A DNA stretch of 64,000 nt from Ferrimonas sp. YFM (GTDB lineage Bacteria > Pseudomonadota > Gammaproteobacteria > Enterobacterales > Shewanellaceae): NCBI RefSeq assembly GCF_030296015.1, contig NZ_AP027368.1, positions 3,954,839 to 4,018,838 on the forward strand, given 5' to 3'. Below, piece after piece: positions 1-8,282 of this stretch; position 1 is the stretch's first letter, and every line of letters starts with the position of its first letter. The position numbers and the translations under genes were made by a program. Under the pieces are notes generated by a model. That model searched no databases, had not been told where the DNA came from, and saw only the letters and a program-made list of their open reading frames with translations.

Positions 1-1
1 C

Positions 2-199
2 CTGCTCTGGAGCTGGTTCGGATTCGCCTTGGGGGGGTTGCTGCTGCTGACCCTGTGGCAGAGGCTGCTCAGCGCCTGGGTAATGATTAAAATAAATCCA
101 GACAGGGAGATCGCCCTGCAGGACAACAGCGGCATTGCCGCCCTGGAAGCGGCTCAGTGGGTGGGGGTTGCCCTGCTGCTGAGCGCCATGATTGATTGA
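2..199 (+). CDS. DUF350 family membrane protein, C-terminal fragment
   Basis: The window opens inside a gene of which the last 65 codons are visible, ending in TGA. The visible part has a hydrophobic helix rich in Leu and Gly, a charged linker (KINPDREIALQDN) and a second hydrophobic stretch (AAQWVGVALLLSAMID). This layout and the acidic-Asn linker fit the end of a DUF350 (YjfL-like) inner-membrane protein, whose function is unknown. Its stop lies 7 bases before the start of the channel gene, so the two are probably cotranscribed. DUF350 genes often neighbour ion-channel genes in this group, which supports the call. The 5' end is missing. Confidence 0.6.
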   Translation: MLWSWFGFALGGLLLLTLWQRLLSAWVMIKINPDREIALQDNSGIAALEAAQWVGVALLLSAMID

Positions 200-206
200 G
201 AGAACT

Positions 207-1025
207 ATGCCAAAAGAGTCTTTAAGCCCCAGGGAAACGGGGATGATGTTGCTGTCGGTGTTGTCGGTGATCGTCGTGCTGGTCATCGCCTTCAACGACG
301 AAACCAAAGAGGCGATCCGTCTGCTGCTCTATGTCGATTTCGCCATCTGCTTGGTGTTCATCACCAACTTCTTCTGGGGACTGGCCAAAGCGGACAGCCG
401 CAAGCTCTATTTCACCCAACACTGGATTGACCTGGTGGCCTCCATTCCGGTGATTGAGCCTCTGCGCTTCGCCCGGATCTTCCAGGTACTGCGGGTGATC
501 CGCCTAATGCGCATGAGCCGCTCCCTGCTCAAGGCTTACAGCCACCATAAGCGGGAAACCACCGCCACCAGCCTGCTGGTTGCCCTGATCACCGTACTCA
601 CCTTCTCTTCGGTGATGATCCTGCTGTTCGAGGACGGGGTACCTGGATCCAACATCAACGACGCCGAATCCGCCATCTGGTGGTCCCTGGTGACCATCTC
701 AACCGTGGGATACGGCGACTACTACCCGGTGACCACAGAAGGCCGGGTGATTGGGGCCATGGTGATCATCTGTGGCGTGAGCTTCTTTGGTATCGTGGCG
801 GGCTACCTGGCCTCCATCTTCGTCTCCCCCGAGGAGCAGGAGAAGCTGGACGAGCAGAACAAACAGCTGCAGAAGCGCTCCGACGCCCTGGAAGCCAGAT
901 TGGCGGCCCTGTCTGAGCAGAACCGCCAGATTCTGGCCAGGCTGGAGGCCCTTACTCCCCCCGAAGCTCAGGCAGCAGGGCAAGAAGGGCCAGCTGAGTC
1001 TGACCATAAGCGGGAGACGCCATAA
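207..1025 (+). CDS. Potassium-channel-like ion transporter (TVGYGD filter)
   Basis: Inner-membrane cation channel, probably K+-selective. The N-terminal half has several hydrophobic helices with an arginine-rich S4-like segment (RFARIFQVLRVIRLMRMSR, about residues 90-108). A pore loop follows with the textbook selectivity filter TVGYGD near residue 170, then a last membrane helix and a long coiled-coil tail rich in Gln, Glu and Leu that may drive tetramerisation. I chose the ATG preceded by GAGAG rather than a TTG five codons upstream that overlaps the DUF350 stop. The 3' end overlaps the end of the opposite-strand CYTH gene by 74 bases. Gating stimulus cannot be read from sequence. Confidence 0.85.
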   Translation: MPKESLSPRETGMMLLSVLSVIVVLVIAFNDETKEAIRLLLYVDFAICLVFITNFFWGLAKADSRKLYFTQHWIDLVASIPVIEPLRFARIFQVLRVIRLMRMSRSLLKAYSHHKRETTATSLLVALITVLTFSSVMILLFEDGVPGSNINDAESAIWWSLVTISTVGYGDYYPVTTEGRVIGAMVIICGVSFFGIVAGYLASIFVSPEEQEKLDEQNKQLQKRSDALEARLAALSEQNRQILARLEALTPPEAQAAGQEGPAESDHKRETP

Positions 1026-1866
1026 GTTGAGCCAGCCGCGCCCTGGGATCCGGGGCGTCCACCAATCCCTGCCCCAGGGATGCCAGGCGTACCGCCAGCG
1101 CCGGCTCCCGTTCAAACAGCAGTTGAGACAATCCGCTGAACTGGACCACCAACGCCTCCAGGGCCCCCTGTGTGCCCAGCATCAGGTGATGCTCGTTGCA
1201 CTGCCAGCCTGCCAGCCCCCTGGCCAGGTTTTCGGGCGGCTCAGCCTGAACCGGAGACTGAGGCGACAGGCCGGCCAGCCGATAGCCGCGGGCAGCCTTG
1301 GAGGCCTGGCCCAGGCGCAGATTGAATCGCTCCGCCAGCTTCTGAGCCAATTGCAGCGCCTCGCCCAGGTCGCCACTGATCAACTCCAGCTCCAGCTCAT
1401 CGATCACTTCACTCTTGCCAGCCGCCAGCACCTCTCCGGAGTCCAGCGCCACCTCCAGCAGGGTGCCACCGGCCAGTTCCAGCTCCAGGGCGTGACGGCG
1501 GAAATTGGTGGCAAACTGCTCGGTCAGCGCCTGCTGCAGGGCCGACACCTCCTCCCCTTGCCAGACTTCCACCGGAAACAGCGCCAGCTCCGGCCAATCC
1601 GCGTCGATGTCGACGTTGTACTCGGGCCGGCGGTGCACGCCGGTGTCACTGCTGCCGGCGGTCTTTACCGTCTGCTCTCGATGCTCGCCCTTCTGGCGGA
1701 TCCGCAAACCAATATCCAGATGGCGCAGCGCCAGTTCCGGGGTGTCAAAGTAGCGATTCACCAGAAAGTGAACCTGATCACTTTTTACTCGACCCGCCTG
1801 TTTCAGCGCCGAAACCAGTTCATTCCTGTCTACCTGGGTGAGCAACAGTTTCAGTTCGATTTCCAT
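952..1866 (-). CDS. ygiF: CYTH-domain inorganic triphosphatase (YgiF-like, short CHAD)
   Basis: Cytoplasmic triphosphatase of the CYTH family. The start shows the hallmark EIELKLL (ExExK), which places metal- and phosphate-binding residues in the tunnel; later beta strands carry paired charges such as RIRQK and ELELE. E. coli YgiF hydrolyses inorganic tripolyphosphate and is about 430 residues with a C-terminal CHAD helical domain. This protein has 304 residues, so CYTH fills about residues 1-200 and only a shortened CHAD-like tail (about 210-304) remains. It diverges from the DUF47-pit operon across a 233-base gap holding a Pho-box-like element, which fits a phosphate-linked role. The 3' end overlaps the channel gene. 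Confidence 0.8.
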   Translation of the reverse strand: MEIELKLLLTQVDRNELVSALKQAGRVKSDQVHFLVNRYFDTPELALRHLDIGLRIRQKGEHREQTVKTAGSSDTGVHRRPEYNVDIDADWPELALFPVEVWQGEEVSALQQALTEQFATNFRRHALELELAGGTLLEVALDSGEVLAAGKSEVIDELELELISGDLGEALQLAQKLAERFNLRLGQASKAARGYRLAGLSPQSPVQAEPPENLARGLAGWQCNEHHLMLGTQGALEALVVQFSGLSQLLFEREPALAVRLASLGQGLVDAPDPRARLAQLMASPAYGQTQLALLALLPELRGE

Positions 1867-1917
1867 AAGCCTATAAGTTTCTTTAAAAATTCATACTGAC
1901 GTAAGTAAAGTGAAATA

Positions 1918-1946
1918 ATGTCATATAAGTGTCACATTACTGACAT
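1918..1946 (+). promoter_or_regulatory. Candidate PhoB box: three direct repeats at 11-bp spacing
   Basis: Three half-sites, ATGTCAT, GTGTCAC and CTGACAT, begin at 1918, 1929 and 1940, exactly 11 bases apart. The known Pho-box unit is CTGTCAT plus 4 bases, repeated. A fourth, weaker match (CTGACGT) begins at 1896, in phase at 22 bases. A TATAAT lies at 1993-1998 before the DUF47-pit operon. The gap to that hexamer is longer than in a classical PhoB promoter, so another start site may be used. Confidence 0.55.
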
Positions 1947-2099
1947 AGGATGCTCCCGGCCTTGATTCATCGGGATTTTTATAGCCAGCCGTTATAATTA
2001 CTCCACAGAAGGCCAGATTTTTGATGTTGCTTATATTGGTGCATAGGGTAACATGCGCCCGCCAATGCTATTGAGAGCAAAGCAGAAGGTTCTTTGGCT

Positions 2100-2780
2100 A
2101 TGCCAGTAAATACGATCTTAGGTGTCTTCGCGAAGTCACCCATTAAACCGCTTCAAGAGCACATGCATAAGGTGCACGAAGCGTCCAAGATGCTGATTCC
2201 TTTCATGGAAGCAGTTATTGACCAGAAGTGGGAACGTGCCCGCGAACTCCAGGGCGAAGTCAGCCGTCTGGAGCGTGAAGCGGATGTTCTCAAGCGGGAG
2301 ATCCGTCTGACCCTGCCTGGTGGCCTGTTTATGCCGGTGGAACGCACCGACATGCTCGAGCTGCTGACTCAGCAGGATAAGATCGCCAACAAGGCAAAAG
2401 ACATTGCCGGTCGCATCATTGGCCGTGAAATGGTGATGCCTGCCGATCTTCAGGATGATCTCAAATCCTACCTACAGCGCTGCGTTGACGCAGTGTCTCA
2501 AGCCTCCAAGGCCATCAACGAACTGGATGACCTTCTGGAAACCGGTTTCCGGGGACGGGAAGTGAACCTGGTTGAAGAGATGATTCAACAACTGGACCGC
2601 ATCGAAGACGACACTGACCACATGCAGATCAGCCTGCGCCGTCGTCTGTTCAGCATTGAGAAAGACCTCAATCCTGTGGATGTGATGTTCCTGTATAAGA
2701 TTCTCGAGTGGGCCGGAGATCTGGCCGACCAGGCAGAGCGGGTTGGCTCTCGTCTGGAACTCATGTTAGCTCGCGCTTAA
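2100..2780 (+). CDS. DUF47 family PhoU-like protein (TIGR00153)
   Basis: Soluble, almost wholly helical protein of 226 residues related to PhoU. The opening MPVNTILGVFAKSPI is typical of the gammaproteobacterial TIGR00153 group, and the body is long amphipathic helices rich in Glu, Asp and Arg with metal-binding-type acidic patches (RIEDDTDHMQ). DUF47 proteins pair with Pit-type transporters and are thought to modulate phosphate uptake. Here the pit gene starts 32 bases downstream, clearly one operon. An in-frame TTG two codons earlier has closer spacing to AGAAGG, but the ATG matches the family start. Control by PhoB is suggested by the upstream repeats. Confidence 0.88.
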   Translation: MPVNTILGVFAKSPIKPLQEHMHKVHEASKMLIPFMEAVIDQKWERARELQGEVSRLEREADVLKREIRLTLPGGLFMPVERTDMLELLTQQDKIANKAKDIAGRIIGREMVMPADLQDDLKSYLQRCVDAVSQASKAINELDDLLETGFRGREVNLVEEMIQQLDRIEDDTDHMQISLRRRLFSIEKDLNPVDVMFLYKILEWAGDLADQAERVGSRLELMLARA

Positions 2781-2812
2781 GTCGAGACAAAATAAAAAGT
2801 TAAGGGTTTACC

Positions 2813-4081
2813 ATGGTAGAAGTACTGGTAAATTACGGCCCCATTTTGATTGTGGTGGCCGCATTATTCGGTTTTCTGATGGCTTACGGTATTGGCGCAA
2901 ACGACGTTGCCAATGCCATGGGGACTTCGGTAGGTTCAGGCGCACTGACCATCAAACAGGCGATCGTCATCGCGATGATCTTCGAGTTTGCGGGCGCTTA
3001 CCTGGCCGGGGGAGAGGTAACCTCCACCATTCGTAAAGGAATCATCGATTCCGCCTTCTTTATCGACCAGCCTGAACTGCTGGTGTACGGCATGATCTCC
3101 GCCCTGTTGGCTGCAGGTATCTGGCTGGTCGCTGCCTCCATCCTGGGCTGGCCTGTGTCCACCACCCACTCCATCATCGGTGCCATCATTGGTTTCGCCG
3201 CTGTCGGCGTGGGCGTAGACAGCGTCAACTGGGGCAAGGTGGCTGGCATTGTGGGTTCCTGGATTGTGACCCCCGCCATCGCCGGTTTCATCGCCTACAT
3301 CATCTTCCAGAGTGCTCAGAAGCTGATCTTCGATACCGAAGACCCGCTGAAGAACGCCAAGCGCTACGTCCCCTTCTACATGGGTCTGGCGGGCATGGTG
3401 CTGTCTCTGGTGACCATCAAGAAGGGCCTGAAACACGTTGGCCTGCACTTTGACAACGTTGAAGCCTGGGGCCTGGCCATCGCCATCTCCATCACCGTTG
3501 CCCTGATTGGTAAGTTCTTCATCAGTCGCCTGAAGCTGGATCCCAGCGCCGACCGTGACATGCACTTTGCCAACGTGGAAAAGGTGTTCGCCCTGCTGAT
3601 GGTGGTGACCGCCTGTGGCATGGCCTTCGCACACGGCTCCAACGACGTGGCCAACGCCATTGGTCCTCTGGCTGCGGTAGTGTCTATCGTTCACGCGCAG
3701 GGTGAGATTGTCGCCAAGGCACCCCTGGTATGGTGGATTCTGCCCCTGGGCGGTGTGGGTATCGTTATCGGTCTGGCCACCCTGGGTAGCCGGGTGATCA
3801 TGACCATCGGTAAGAACATCACCCACCTGACCCCAAGCCGCGGCTTCGCCGCAGAGCTGGCGGCGGCCTCTACCGTGGTGATCGCGTCCGGTACCGGTCT
3901 GCCCATCTCCACCACTCAGACTCTGGTCGGTGCGGTTCTGGGTGTAGGTATGGCTCGCGGCATCGCCGCACTGAACCTGGGTGTTGTACGCAACATCGTG
4001 GTTTCCTGGGTCATCACCCTGCCAGCAGGCGCCGGTCTGTCGATTGTGATTTTCTACTTGATTCGCGCCATGCTGGGTTAA
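2813..4081 (+). CDS. pitA: Inorganic phosphate transporter, Pit family
   Basis: Polytopic inner-membrane symporter for inorganic phosphate (as metal-phosphate with protons, from the family). Both signature repeats are present: GANDVANAMGTSVG near residue 28 and HGSNDVANAIGPLAAV near residue 276, the inverted-repeat halves of the PiT fold. Each half also has its partner motif, WPVSTTHSIIGAIIG and LPISTTQTLVGAVLG. Length 422 residues is normal for the shorter bacterial PiT proteins. It is the second gene of the DUF47-pit operon and is closed by a hairpin terminator. Confidence 0.93.
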   Translation: MVEVLVNYGPILIVVAALFGFLMAYGIGANDVANAMGTSVGSGALTIKQAIVIAMIFEFAGAYLAGGEVTSTIRKGIIDSAFFIDQPELLVYGMISALLAAGIWLVAASILGWPVSTTHSIIGAIIGFAAVGVGVDSVNWGKVAGIVGSWIVTPAIAGFIAYIIFQSAQKLIFDTEDPLKNAKRYVPFYMGLAGMVLSLVTIKKGLKHVGLHFDNVEAWGLAIAISITVALIGKFFISRLKLDPSADRDMHFANVEKVFALLMVVTACGMAFAHGSNDVANAIGPLAAVVSIVHAQGEIVAKAPLVWWILPLGGVGIVIGLATLGSRVIMTIGKNITHLTPSRGFAAELAAASTVVIASGTGLPISTTQTLVGAVLGVGMARGIAALNLGVVRNIVVSWVITLPAGAGLSIVIFYLIRAMLG

Positions 4082-4099
4082 TATCCTTAGCTGATATCA

Positions 4100-4127
4100 C
4101 CCGCTGTCTTCACGGGCAGCGGGTTTT
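4100..4127 (+). terminator. Rho-independent terminator after pit
   Basis: Perfect 7-bp stem CCCGCTG / CAGCGGG with a 10-base loop, followed by TTTT. It starts 18 bases after the pit stop codon and precedes ygiM, so ygiM may have its own promoter or rely on read-through. Confidence 0.8.
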
Positions 4128-4147
4128 CTGTATTAAGGGTTCTGAAT

Positions 4148-4777
4148 ATGTCGCACAAACCTCTGGCCATCGCCGCGCTGCTCAGCGCCGCCCTGCTGGC
4201 CCCGAACATCACCGCCGCTGAGAGCAACTACAGCATCTCAGAGGAGATTTACATCTACCTGCATTCAGGGCCGGGCACTCAGTTCCGCATCCTGGGTTCG
4301 GTAAAGGCTGGTATGCCGGTGACACTGACCGGTGAGAACCAGGGTGACTATGTTCAGATCATCGACGACAAGGAGCGCACCGGCTGGGTCAAGCGAGACC
4401 AACTGACCGAGCAGGAGAGCTTCCGCCTCGCCGTCCCGCGCCTCAATGACGAGGTCGCTGCACTCAAACAACTGCTGGACGCGGAGCAAACCCGCACCGC
4501 CGGGCTGCAGGAGCAACTGACGCAGCTCAACAGCGAGCTGGAGTCGACCCGACGCGATGCCATCAATGTGGAAGCCGACCTGAAGACCACCCTGGATTCC
4601 CTCTCTGCCGAGAATGAGCAGCTCAAAGAGGAGAATCAGAGCATGCAGAACAGCGAGCGCTGGCAGTGGCTGCAACAGGGCGGCATGGTGGCCGGTGCCG
4701 GCCTGATACTGGGCCTGCTCATCGCTTACCTGCCAAGGCCTCAGCGACGCCGCAATAACAAGAGTGGTTGGGTGTAA
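4148..4777 (+). CDS. ygiM: SH3-domain periplasmic/membrane protein, YgiM (TIGR04211) family
   Basis: Envelope protein of unknown function. A cleavable signal peptide (about residues 1-24, ending ITAAES) is followed by a bacterial SH3 domain (about 25-90: YIYLHSGPGTQFRILGSVKAG, ending in GWV). A long coiled coil follows (about 95-175) and then one membrane helix (GMVAGAGLILGLLIAYL) with a basic cytoplasmic tail (PRPQRRRNNK). The 209-residue length and domain order match E. coli YgiM, which neighbours cca there; here putA, DUF748 and exeAB separate the two. A strong terminator follows. Confidence 0.87.
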   Translation: MSHKPLAIAALLSAALLAPNITAAESNYSISEEIYIYLHSGPGTQFRILGSVKAGMPVTLTGENQGDYVQIIDDKERTGWVKRDQLTEQESFRLAVPRLNDEVAALKQLLDAEQTRTAGLQEQLTQLNSELESTRRDAINVEADLKTTLDSLSAENEQLKEENQSMQNSERWQWLQQGGMVAGAGLILGLLIAYLPRPQRRRNNKSGWV

Positions 4778-4814
4778 CCGCCAGCATCAGGGATTACCCT
4801 AGAATCAGAAACTA

Positions 4815-4841
4815 AGCCGATAATTTTTATCGGCTTTTTTT
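4815..4841 (+). terminator. Rho-independent terminator after ygiM
   Basis: Perfect 9-bp stem AGCCGATAA / TTATCGGCT with a three-T loop, followed by an uninterrupted run of T. It lies 38 bases after the ygiM stop. Confidence 0.9.
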
Positions 4842-5035
4842 ATTCCCACCCCTCCACACCATCCCCTTTATCTTCGCCGTTTGGTGTTTGAATCTCCGCT
4901 GCACAAAACGCCAGCAAACCCTGTTTCACCTCACAATTTAAGGGTATACTGTGCGCGCCGTTGGCGCGGATTGTATACAAAAACAAAACTGATCACAGGA
5001 TGCCGCGCCGCCCCATGGATTACGAGGGACACGCG

Positions 5036-8000
5036 ATGTTTAAAGCAAGCCAAGTACTGGCTAATGGAGTACCCACTGACCTGACCAGCCTGAGAGAGGC
5101 GATCAGCGTCAATCACGGTGCGGATGAGTCCGACTACATCAGCGAACTGCTGCAACTGGTTCCGCAAGACCAGGCCACCATCGACCGCATCACTGAACGA
5201 GCCGAGCGTCTGGTGCACGAAGTGCGCAGCGTCGAGAAGAAGGGGCTGTCAGTGGGCATCGATGCCTTCCTGCAGCAATACAGCCTGGATACTCAGGAAG
5301 GGATCATCCTGATGTGCTTGGCGGAGGCCCTGCTGCGCATCCCAGATGCCGCCACCGCCGACGCCCTCATCGAAGACAAGCTCTCCGGCGCCGACTGGGC
5401 CAGTCACCTCAAGGGATCCGACTCGGTGTTGGTGAACGCCTCCACCTGGGGCCTGATGCTCACCGGTAAGGTAGTCACCCTGGACAGGACCCTCGACGGC
5501 AACCCCAACAACCTGCTGGCCCGCCTGGTCAATCGAGTGGGCGAACCCATCATCCGCAAGGCGATGTATACCGCCATGAAGATCATGGGCAAGCAGTTCG
5601 TCCTGGGCCGCTCCATGAACGAGGCGTTGGCCAACTCCGAAGACAACCGGGGCATGGGCTACACCCACTCCTATGACATGCTGGGTGAAGGCGCCCTGAC
5701 CCAGGGCGACGCCGAGCGCCACTTCCAGGAGTACAGTCAAGCGATCAATACCCTGGGCAACCACCGCTCCAAACACAGCGACGCGCCCCTGCCCTCCATC
5801 TCGGTGAAGCTGTCTGCCATCCACCCCAAGTATGACGTCGCCAATGAGGCTCGGGTGCTGGAGGAGCTGCACGACACCATGATCAAGCTGATCACCCAGG
5901 GCCGCCAGCTGAATGTGGGCATCACCCTGGACGCAGAGGAAGCGGACAGGCTGGAACTCTACCTCACCCTGTTTGAGAAGCTCTACCGCAGCAACGCCAA
6001 CCGCGGCTGGGGCAACTTCGGCGTGGTGGTCCAGGCCTACGCCAAAACCGCCCTGCCGGTGCTGTGCTGGCTCAACGCCCTGGCCTCTGAGCAGGGCGAC
6101 CGCATCCCCATTCGCCTGGTAAAGGGCGCCTACTGGGATACGGAGATCAAACACTGTCAGCAACTGGGGGTCGCCAACTACCCGGTGTTCACCCGCAAGG
6201 CCGCCACCGATGTCTCCTATCTGGCCTGTGCCCGCTACCTGCTGTCCGACTTGACCAAGGGCAACATCTACCCTCAGTTCGCCAGCCACAACGCCCACAC
6301 CGTGGCCGCGGTGCTGGACATGGCCGGCGAGCGGGAGTTTGAGTTCCAGCGCCTGCACGGCATGGGACAAGAGCTGTACGACCCGGTGATCACCCAACAC
6401 CACCCCAGAGTGCGCATCTATGCCCCCGTGGGCGCCCATGAGGACCTGCTGCCCTATCTGGTACGGCGACTGCTGGAGAACGGTGCCAACACCTCGTTCG
6501 TTCACAAGCTGGTGGATCCCAATACCCCGGTCAGCAGCCTGATCGCCCACCCGCTGACCACGCTGAAGGCCTGCCCCACCCTGCATAACCACAAGATTGT
6601 CCTGCCGGAAGCGATCTTCGGCAGCGAGCGCAAAAATTCGAAAGGAATCAACATGAACATCGCCGCCGAGTCCCGCACCTTCTTTGCCAAGCTGGATGGC
6701 TTCAAGACCCACCAATGGCAGGCAGCCCCGCTGATTGGCGGCGAGACCATCAAATGTGGCGATGCCCTTGCCATCACCAGCCCTCAGGATCGCGGCCAGA
6801 CCGTCGGTCAGGTGCACTTCGCCGACGCCGCCACCATCGAGCAGGCGGTCAAGGTCACCAATGCCGCCTTCCCCGCCTGGAACCGCGAAGATGTCGACGT
6901 ACGGGCCCGGGCAGTGGAGAAGCTGGCGGACCTGCTGGAGAGCCACAGAGAGGAGTTGATCGCCCTGTGTACCCGCGAAGCGGGCAAAACCTTGCAGGAT
7001 GGCATCGACGAGATCCGTGAAGCGGTGGACTTCTGTCGTTACTACGCCGTCCAGGCCCGCAAGATGCAGGGCGAAGCCACGGTGCTCCCCGGCCCCACCG
7101 GCGAGTTGAACGAGCTCTTTGTTCAGGGCCGTGGCACCTTCCTGTGCATCAGCCCCTGGAACTTCCCCCTGGCGATCTTCCTCGGTCAGGTGGTGGCCGC
7201 CCTGGTCACCGGCAATACCGTGATTGCCAAGCCAGCAGAACAAACCAGCCTGGTGGCCTATCGCGCCGTTCAGCTGGCGCACGAAGCGGGCGTTCCCGGC
7301 GATGTTCTGGCCCTGCTGCCGGGCACCGGTGCCCTGGTGGGCGGCAGCCTGACCGGCGATGACCGCATCGGCGGCGTCTGCTTTACCGGCTCCACCCAGA
7401 CCGCCAAGGTGATCAACCGCGCCCTGGCTGGCCGCGAAGGGGCCATCGTGCCTCTGGTGGCGGAAACCGGTGGCCAGAATGCCATGGTGGTAGACTCCAC
7501 CTCTCTGCCTGAGCAGGTGGTCAAGGACGTGGTGCAATCCGCCTTTGCCAGTGCCGGTCAGCGCTGTTCCGCTCTGCGGGTGCTCTACGTCCAGGACGAC
7601 ATCGCCGACAAGGTGATCGATCTGCTCAAGGGTGCCATGGCCGAGCTGCATGTAGGCAACCCCGCCCGCCACATGACCGACCTGGGCCCGGTGATCGATG
7701 AGGCCGCTCAGACCAACCTGCTGGCTCACATCGACCGCATCTCCAAGGAGGGCAAGCTGATCTTCCAGGCTCCTCTGTCCGAGGAGTGTCTGGACGGCAC
7801 CTTCGTTCAACCGACCGCAGTGGAGATCCGCCATATCGGTCAGCTGGAGAAGGAACATTTCGGCCCCATCCTCCACCTGATTCGCTACAAGACCAGCGAT
7901 CTGGAGAAGGTGATCGAGGAGATCAACAGCACCGGTTTCGGCCTGACCCTGGGAATCCACAGCCGCAACGAATCCCACGCACTGAAGGTCGCTGACAAGG

Positions 8001-8206
8001 TGAATGTGGGCAACGCCTACATCAACCGCAACCAGATTGGCGCCGTGGTGGGCGTTCAGCCCTTCGGTGGCCAGGGCCTCTCCGGTACCGGCCCCAAGGC
8101 GGGCGGTCCCCACTACCTGACCCGGTTTGTCACCGAGAAGACCCGCAGCAACAACATCACCGCCATCGGCGGCAATGCCACCCTGCTGTCACTGGGCGAC
8201 GGCTAA
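5036..8206 (+). CDS. putA: Bifunctional proline dehydrogenase / P5C dehydrogenase PutA, no RHH domain
   Basis: Oxidises proline to glutamate in two steps: FAD-dependent proline dehydrogenase, then NAD-dependent delta1-pyrroline-5-carboxylate dehydrogenase, with channelling between sites. The N-terminal half holds the helical arm and PRODH barrel (for example RLVKGAYWD near residue 360). From about residue 560 the aldehyde-dehydrogenase half has SPWNFPLAIF, the glutamate region VAETGGQNA and the catalytic Cys in GQRCSAL near residue 843. I chose the ATG after GAGGGAC; a TTG 25 codons upstream is open but lacks family support. At 1056 residues it lacks the ribbon-helix-helix N-terminus of E. 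coli PutA, so it should not self-repress. It stands alone, convergent with the DUF748 gene. Confidence 0.95.
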   Translation: MFKASQVLANGVPTDLTSLREAISVNHGADESDYISELLQLVPQDQATIDRITERAERLVHEVRSVEKKGLSVGIDAFLQQYSLDTQEGIILMCLAEALLRIPDAATADALIEDKLSGADWASHLKGSDSVLVNASTWGLMLTGKVVTLDRTLDGNPNNLLARLVNRVGEPIIRKAMYTAMKIMGKQFVLGRSMNEALANSEDNRGMGYTHSYDMLGEGALTQGDAERHFQEYSQAINTLGNHRSKHSDAPLPSISVKLSAIHPKYDVANEARVLEELHDTMIKLITQGRQLNVGITLDAEEADRLELYLTLFEKLYRSNANRGWGNFGVVVQAYAKTALPVLCWLNALASEQGDRIPIRLVKGAYWDTEIKHCQQLGVANYPVFTRKAATDVSYLACARYLLSDLTKGNIYPQFASHNAHTVAAVLDMAGEREFEFQRLHGMGQELYDPVITQHHPRVRIYAPVGAHEDLLPYLVRRLLENGANTSFVHKLVDPNTPVSSLIAHPLTTLKACPTLHNHKIVLPEAIFGSERKNSKGINMNIAAESRTFFAKLDGFKTHQWQAAPLIGGETIKCGDALAITSPQDRGQTVGQVHFADAATIEQAVKVTNAAFPAWNREDVDVRARAVEKLADLLESHREELIALCTREAGKTLQDGIDEIREAVDFCRYYAVQARKMQGEATVLPGPTGELNELFVQGRGTFLCISPWNFPLAIFLGQVVAALVTGNTVIAKPAEQTSLVAYRAVQLAHEAGVPGDVLALLPGTGALVGGSLTGDDRIGGVCFTGSTQTAKVINRALAGREGAIVPLVAETGGQNAMVVDSTSLPEQVVKDVVQSAFASAGQRCSALRVLYVQDDIADKVIDLLKGAMAELHVGNPARHMTDLGPVIDEAAQTNLLAHIDRISKEGKLIFQAPLSEECLDGTFVQPTAVEIRHIGQLEKEHFGPILHLIRYKTSDLEKVIEEINSTGFGLTLGIHSRNESHALKVADKVNVGNAYINRNQIGAVVGVQPFGGQGLSGTGPKAGGPHYLTRFVTEKTRSNNITAIGGNATLLSLGDG

Positions 8207-8230
8207 ATCAGCGAGAAGACCGCCAAAAAA

Positions 8231-8255
8231 ACAGGCCGCCCACTGGGCGGCCTGT
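8231..8255. terminator. Bidirectional hairpin between putA and DUF748 gene
   Basis: Perfect 11-bp stem ACAGGCCGCCC / GGGCGGCCTGT with an ACT loop, preceded by an A-run that gives a T-run on the minus strand. It sits between convergent genes and could stop transcription from both sides. Confidence 0.85.
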
Positions 8256-8282
8256 CTGTTTCTGACGTTAAGCCAGGCTGCA

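Noticed and set aside
787-1899. A 370-codon plus-strand frame opposite ygiF
   Set aside because: Starts inside the channel gene in another frame and runs antisense to the CYTH gene, whose ExExK motif is clear.
5249-8113. A 954-codon open frame on the minus strand inside putA
   Set aside because: It is an antisense frame of a GC-rich gene; composition is His/Gly/Gln-rich and resembles no protein, while putA is unmistakable.
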